Shown here: positions 52,721 to 54,273 of the stretch, in pieces
Numbering within the stretch: position 1 is the stretch's first letter
How the letters are laid out: every line of letters begins with the position of its first letter
NCBI GenBank assembly: GCA_947479915.1
Contig: CANKAU010000012.1
Coordinates: forward strand, 1 to 54,273
DNA: 54,273 nucleotides
Direction: 5' to 3'
From: Chloroflexota bacterium
GTDB taxonomy: Bacteria; Chloroflexota; Dehalococcoidia; UBA2979
Made by a program: the position numbers and the translations under genes
Notes under the pieces: model-generated
Seen by the model: the letters and a program-made list of their open reading frames with translations, nothing else
The model's database searches: none
Told to the model about the DNA's origin: nothing

Positions 52721-53275
52721 ATGCCTGACACGCGCCGCTTCGATCTCCCGCGCCTCGTCGCTGCGATTGCCGTCTGCCAGGCCGCGGGCGGGATCGGCGC
52801 TCTCGCCACGGCGAACTCCGTCAGCACCTGGTACGTGACGCTGAAGAAGGCGCCACTGAACCCGCCGCCGTGGGTCTTCGGCCCGGCGTGGACGCTGCTG
52901 TACACGCTGATGGGCATCGCCCTGTATCGCGTGTGGATGCGCAGCCGTCGCCGCGACCCCGCGCCGTCCGGCGCGGGCGAGCCGACGACGATCGAGGATG
53001 GCGTGGCGGCGGCAGATGCACTCCCGCGCGCCTCGTTCGCCCCGTTCTGGGTGCAACTGGTGCTGAACGCGTCATGGTCGCTGGTGTTCTTCGGGCTGCG
53101 CGAGCCGCTCGGTGCGCTGTTCACGCTGGTCGCGATGCAGGCGAGCATCCTCGCGACGATGCGGTCGTTCGCGCGCGTCGACCGTGCGGCCCTGTGGCTG
53201 CTGGCGCCCTACGCGGCATGGGTCACGTTCGCGGGCTACCTGAACGCGAGCGTCTGGTGGCTGAATCGCGAGTAA
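52721..53275 (+). CDS. TspO/MBR family membrane protein
   Basis: 184 residues, five helices. WYVTLKKAPLNPPPWVFGPAWTLLYTLMGIALYRVW is the TspO signature; LVLNASWSLVFFG and YAAWVTFAGYLNASVWWLN complete it. A charged insert of about 28 residues (RRDPAPSG to LPRASF) between helices 2 and 3 is longer than usual. TspO binds porphyrins and is light- or stress-related in bacteria. GGAGGAG precedes the ATG. Confidence 0.9.
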   Translation: MPDTRRFDLPRLVAAIAVCQAAGGIGALATANSVSTWYVTLKKAPLNPPPWVFGPAWTLLYTLMGIALYRVWMRSRRRDPAPSGAGEPTTIEDGVAAADALPRASFAPFWVQLVLNASWSLVFFGLREPLGALFTLVAMQASILATMRSFARVDRAALWLLAPYAAWVTFAGYLNASVWWLNRE

Positions 53276-53337
53276 TCCGCGAACATCTGCGGCGACACGA
53301 ATCGATCCCCGAACCCGTGACGCTGCAGGAGGCCCCG

Positions 53338-53664
53338 ATGATCGCGATGTTGGTGAAGGTGCGGATCAACCCGGACACCCGTGCCCAGTTCCTCGAGGCC
53401 ATCGAGGTGGACGCGCTCGGGTCGGAGCGCGACGAGCCGGGCTGCCTGCGCTTCAACGTGCTGCAGGACGCCGCGGACGAGAACGTCTACTTCTTCACGG
53501 AGATCTACAAGGACGACGACGCGATCGTCGCGCACCGTGCCGCGCCGCACTACGCCGTCTGGCGCGCCTACGCCGACGCGCCCGGCAACCTCGACGGGCC
53601 GATCGAGATCACGCGCACGACCACGGTCTTCCCCGCTGCGCGCGCGTACTGGGGCAAGGAATAG
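53338..53664 (+). CDS. Antibiotic biosynthesis monooxygenase (ABM) family protein
   Basis: 108 residues, one ferredoxin-like domain: MLVKVRINPDTRAQFLEAI, DEPGCLRFNVLQD, VYFFTEIYKDDDAIVAH. ABM proteins act on quinones or haem-like ligands or as quorum-linked LsrG-type enzymes. CAGGAGG precedes the ATG. It lies 62 bp after the TspO gene and may be cotranscribed. Confidence 0.85.
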   Translation: MIAMLVKVRINPDTRAQFLEAIEVDALGSERDEPGCLRFNVLQDAADENVYFFTEIYKDDDAIVAHRAAPHYAVWRAYADAPGNLDGPIEITRTTTVFPAARAYWGKE

Positions 53665-53693
53665 CGGAGCGATGCCTGACGGACGCGCGGCGG

Positions 53694-54071
53694 CTACGCG
53701 CCGCCGTGCGCCTGCAGCAGGTCGTAGAGCGCGGTGAGGTCGGACGCGTGGATCGCGACGCGCCCGTCGCCCAGCGGGATCAGCTCGGTGCGCAGCACCA
53801 TGAAGGTGCCGTCCTTCACCCGCACGCGACGGATCACCGCCGCCGCGCTCCCGTGGAGCGCCTGCGCCATCGCGCCGCTCACCGGCTCGTCCGGCAGCAG
53901 CCAGTCGCGGAAGTGTGAGCCGAGGACTTCCTCACGCGTGTAGCCGAAAAGCCGCACGGAAGCCTCGTTGATCCACTGGTAGCGCCCGTCCGGTCCCACG
54001 ATCCCGATCGGATCGAACGACGCGTCGAGGAACGTCAGGACACTCGGCGTCGTCGGAGATTCTTCGGTCAC
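53694..54071 (-). CDS. Stand-alone PAS domain protein
   Basis: 125 residues from a GTG (an in-frame ATG at 54185 would add 38 basic residues). One PAS domain covers it: LDASFDPIGIVGPDGRYQWINEASVRLFGYTREEVLG to ALYDLLQAHGGA. There is no kinase, GGDEF or other output domain. It may sense a ligand and bind a partner. It is convergent with the ABM gene. Confidence 0.7.
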   Translation of the reverse strand: MTEESPTTPSVLTFLDASFDPIGIVGPDGRYQWINEASVRLFGYTREEVLGSHFRDWLLPDEPVSGAMAQALHGSAAAVIRRVRVKDGTFMVLRTELIPLGDGRVAIHASDLTALYDLLQAHGGA

Positions 54072-54197
54072 GTGGTTGATGCTCCAGCCGATGCGACGCC
54101 CTCGGAACGCTCGTCGCCGGTGCGGCGATCCGAGTCTCGTGCGCCGGTTCGCATTGTAGTCCCGGCGCTCGACGCTGCGAGGCATGGCGGACGGGAG

Positions 54198-54273
54198 TGG
54201 TGCCCTCGGGAAGATTCGAACTTCCGACCAGCGGATTAGAAGGCCGCTGCTCTATCCCCTGAGCTACGAGGGC
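54198..54273 (-). tRNA. tRNA-Arg (anticodon UCU)
   Basis: The minus strand folds as a full cloverleaf: acceptor GCCCTCG with CGAGGGC, D-arm GCTC-AGGGGATA-GAGC, anticodon arm CAGCGG-CCTTCTAA-TCCGCTG with TCT, T-arm GGAAG-TTCGAAT-CTTCC, discriminator A, and an encoded CCA (54198-54200). The 5' base is the last base of the window. It reads AGA codons, rare in this GC-rich genome. Confidence 0.97.

Overview
The window is a GC-rich (roughly 70 percent), gene-dense bacterial chromosome segment. I see no insertion sequence, phage gene, integrase or CRISPR array. Lipobox signal peptides, PhoP/PhoR/PhoU, a CarH-type B12 photoreceptor, LemA/HtpX, a tungstate transporter with a ModE-like regulator, and c-di-AMP, cobalamin and TPP riboswitches together suggest a free-living high-GC bacterium. 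My best guess is Chloroflexota (Dehalococcoidia-like), but this is an inference from gene content and not a phylogenetic result.

Layout, left to right. 0.2-5.3 kb: PH/SHOCT membrane protein, small exported protein, FAD oxidoreductase, 1-Cys peroxiredoxin, lipoprotein, methyltransferase. 5.4-9.8 kb: GT2 glycosyltransferase plus cupin operon behind a c-di-AMP (ydaO-type) riboswitch, then an EF-G paralogue. 10-13.3 kb: TIGR01777 epimerase plus SRPBCC operon divergent from a CarH/LitR-like MerR-B12 photoreceptor, a peroxiredoxin-like protein and an orphan kinase-dimerisation protein. 13.6-19.2 kb: MFS exporter, then a cobalamin-riboswitch operon (BtuC, BtuD, cyclic-2,3-diphosphoglycerate synthetase-like protein, YkgJ-like protein). 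19.2-26 kb: HtpX/LemA, ModE-like regulator, TupABC, CobO, ChrA. 26-35 kb: a D,D-carboxypeptidase-like lipoprotein, then a ten-gene thiamine operon read leftward from a TPP riboswitch (thiD-thiE-thiO-thiS-thiG-tenI-thiY-thiX-thiZ-tenA). 35-39 kb: PAC2 protein behind a CIRCE-like operator, then a cell-wall trio (D,D-carboxypeptidase, amidase, polysaccharide deacetylase). 39-44.2 kb: a DevS/DevR-like pair divergent from PhoP-PhoR-PhoU. 44.3-48.4 kb: assimilatory sulfur genes (sulfite/nitrite reductase, CysD, CysN). 48.5-54.3 kb: M14-like lipoprotein, NicO transporter with a Fur regulator, intradiol dioxygenase, lipoprotein, TspO, ABM monooxygenase, PAS protein and tRNA-Arg(UCU).

Two themes recur. 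The first is cofactor economy. B12 appears as import (riboswitch, BtuCD), adenosylation (CobO), use as a light sensor (CarH) and possibly cobalt uptake (NicO). Thiamine is made from a de novo thiazole branch and a salvaged pyrimidine branch: ThiXYZ and TenA are present, while ThiC is not in this window. The second is dense translational coupling: many same-strand neighbours overlap by ATGA or GTGA. The most interesting signals are regulatory. They are a near-perfect CIRCE in front of a PAC2 gene, a palindrome lying in the long spacer of the promoter facing away from carH, a c-di-AMP riboswitch on a glycosyltransferase whose frame has no ordinary upstream start codon, and paralogous S11 peptidases of which one has lost the SxN asparagine.
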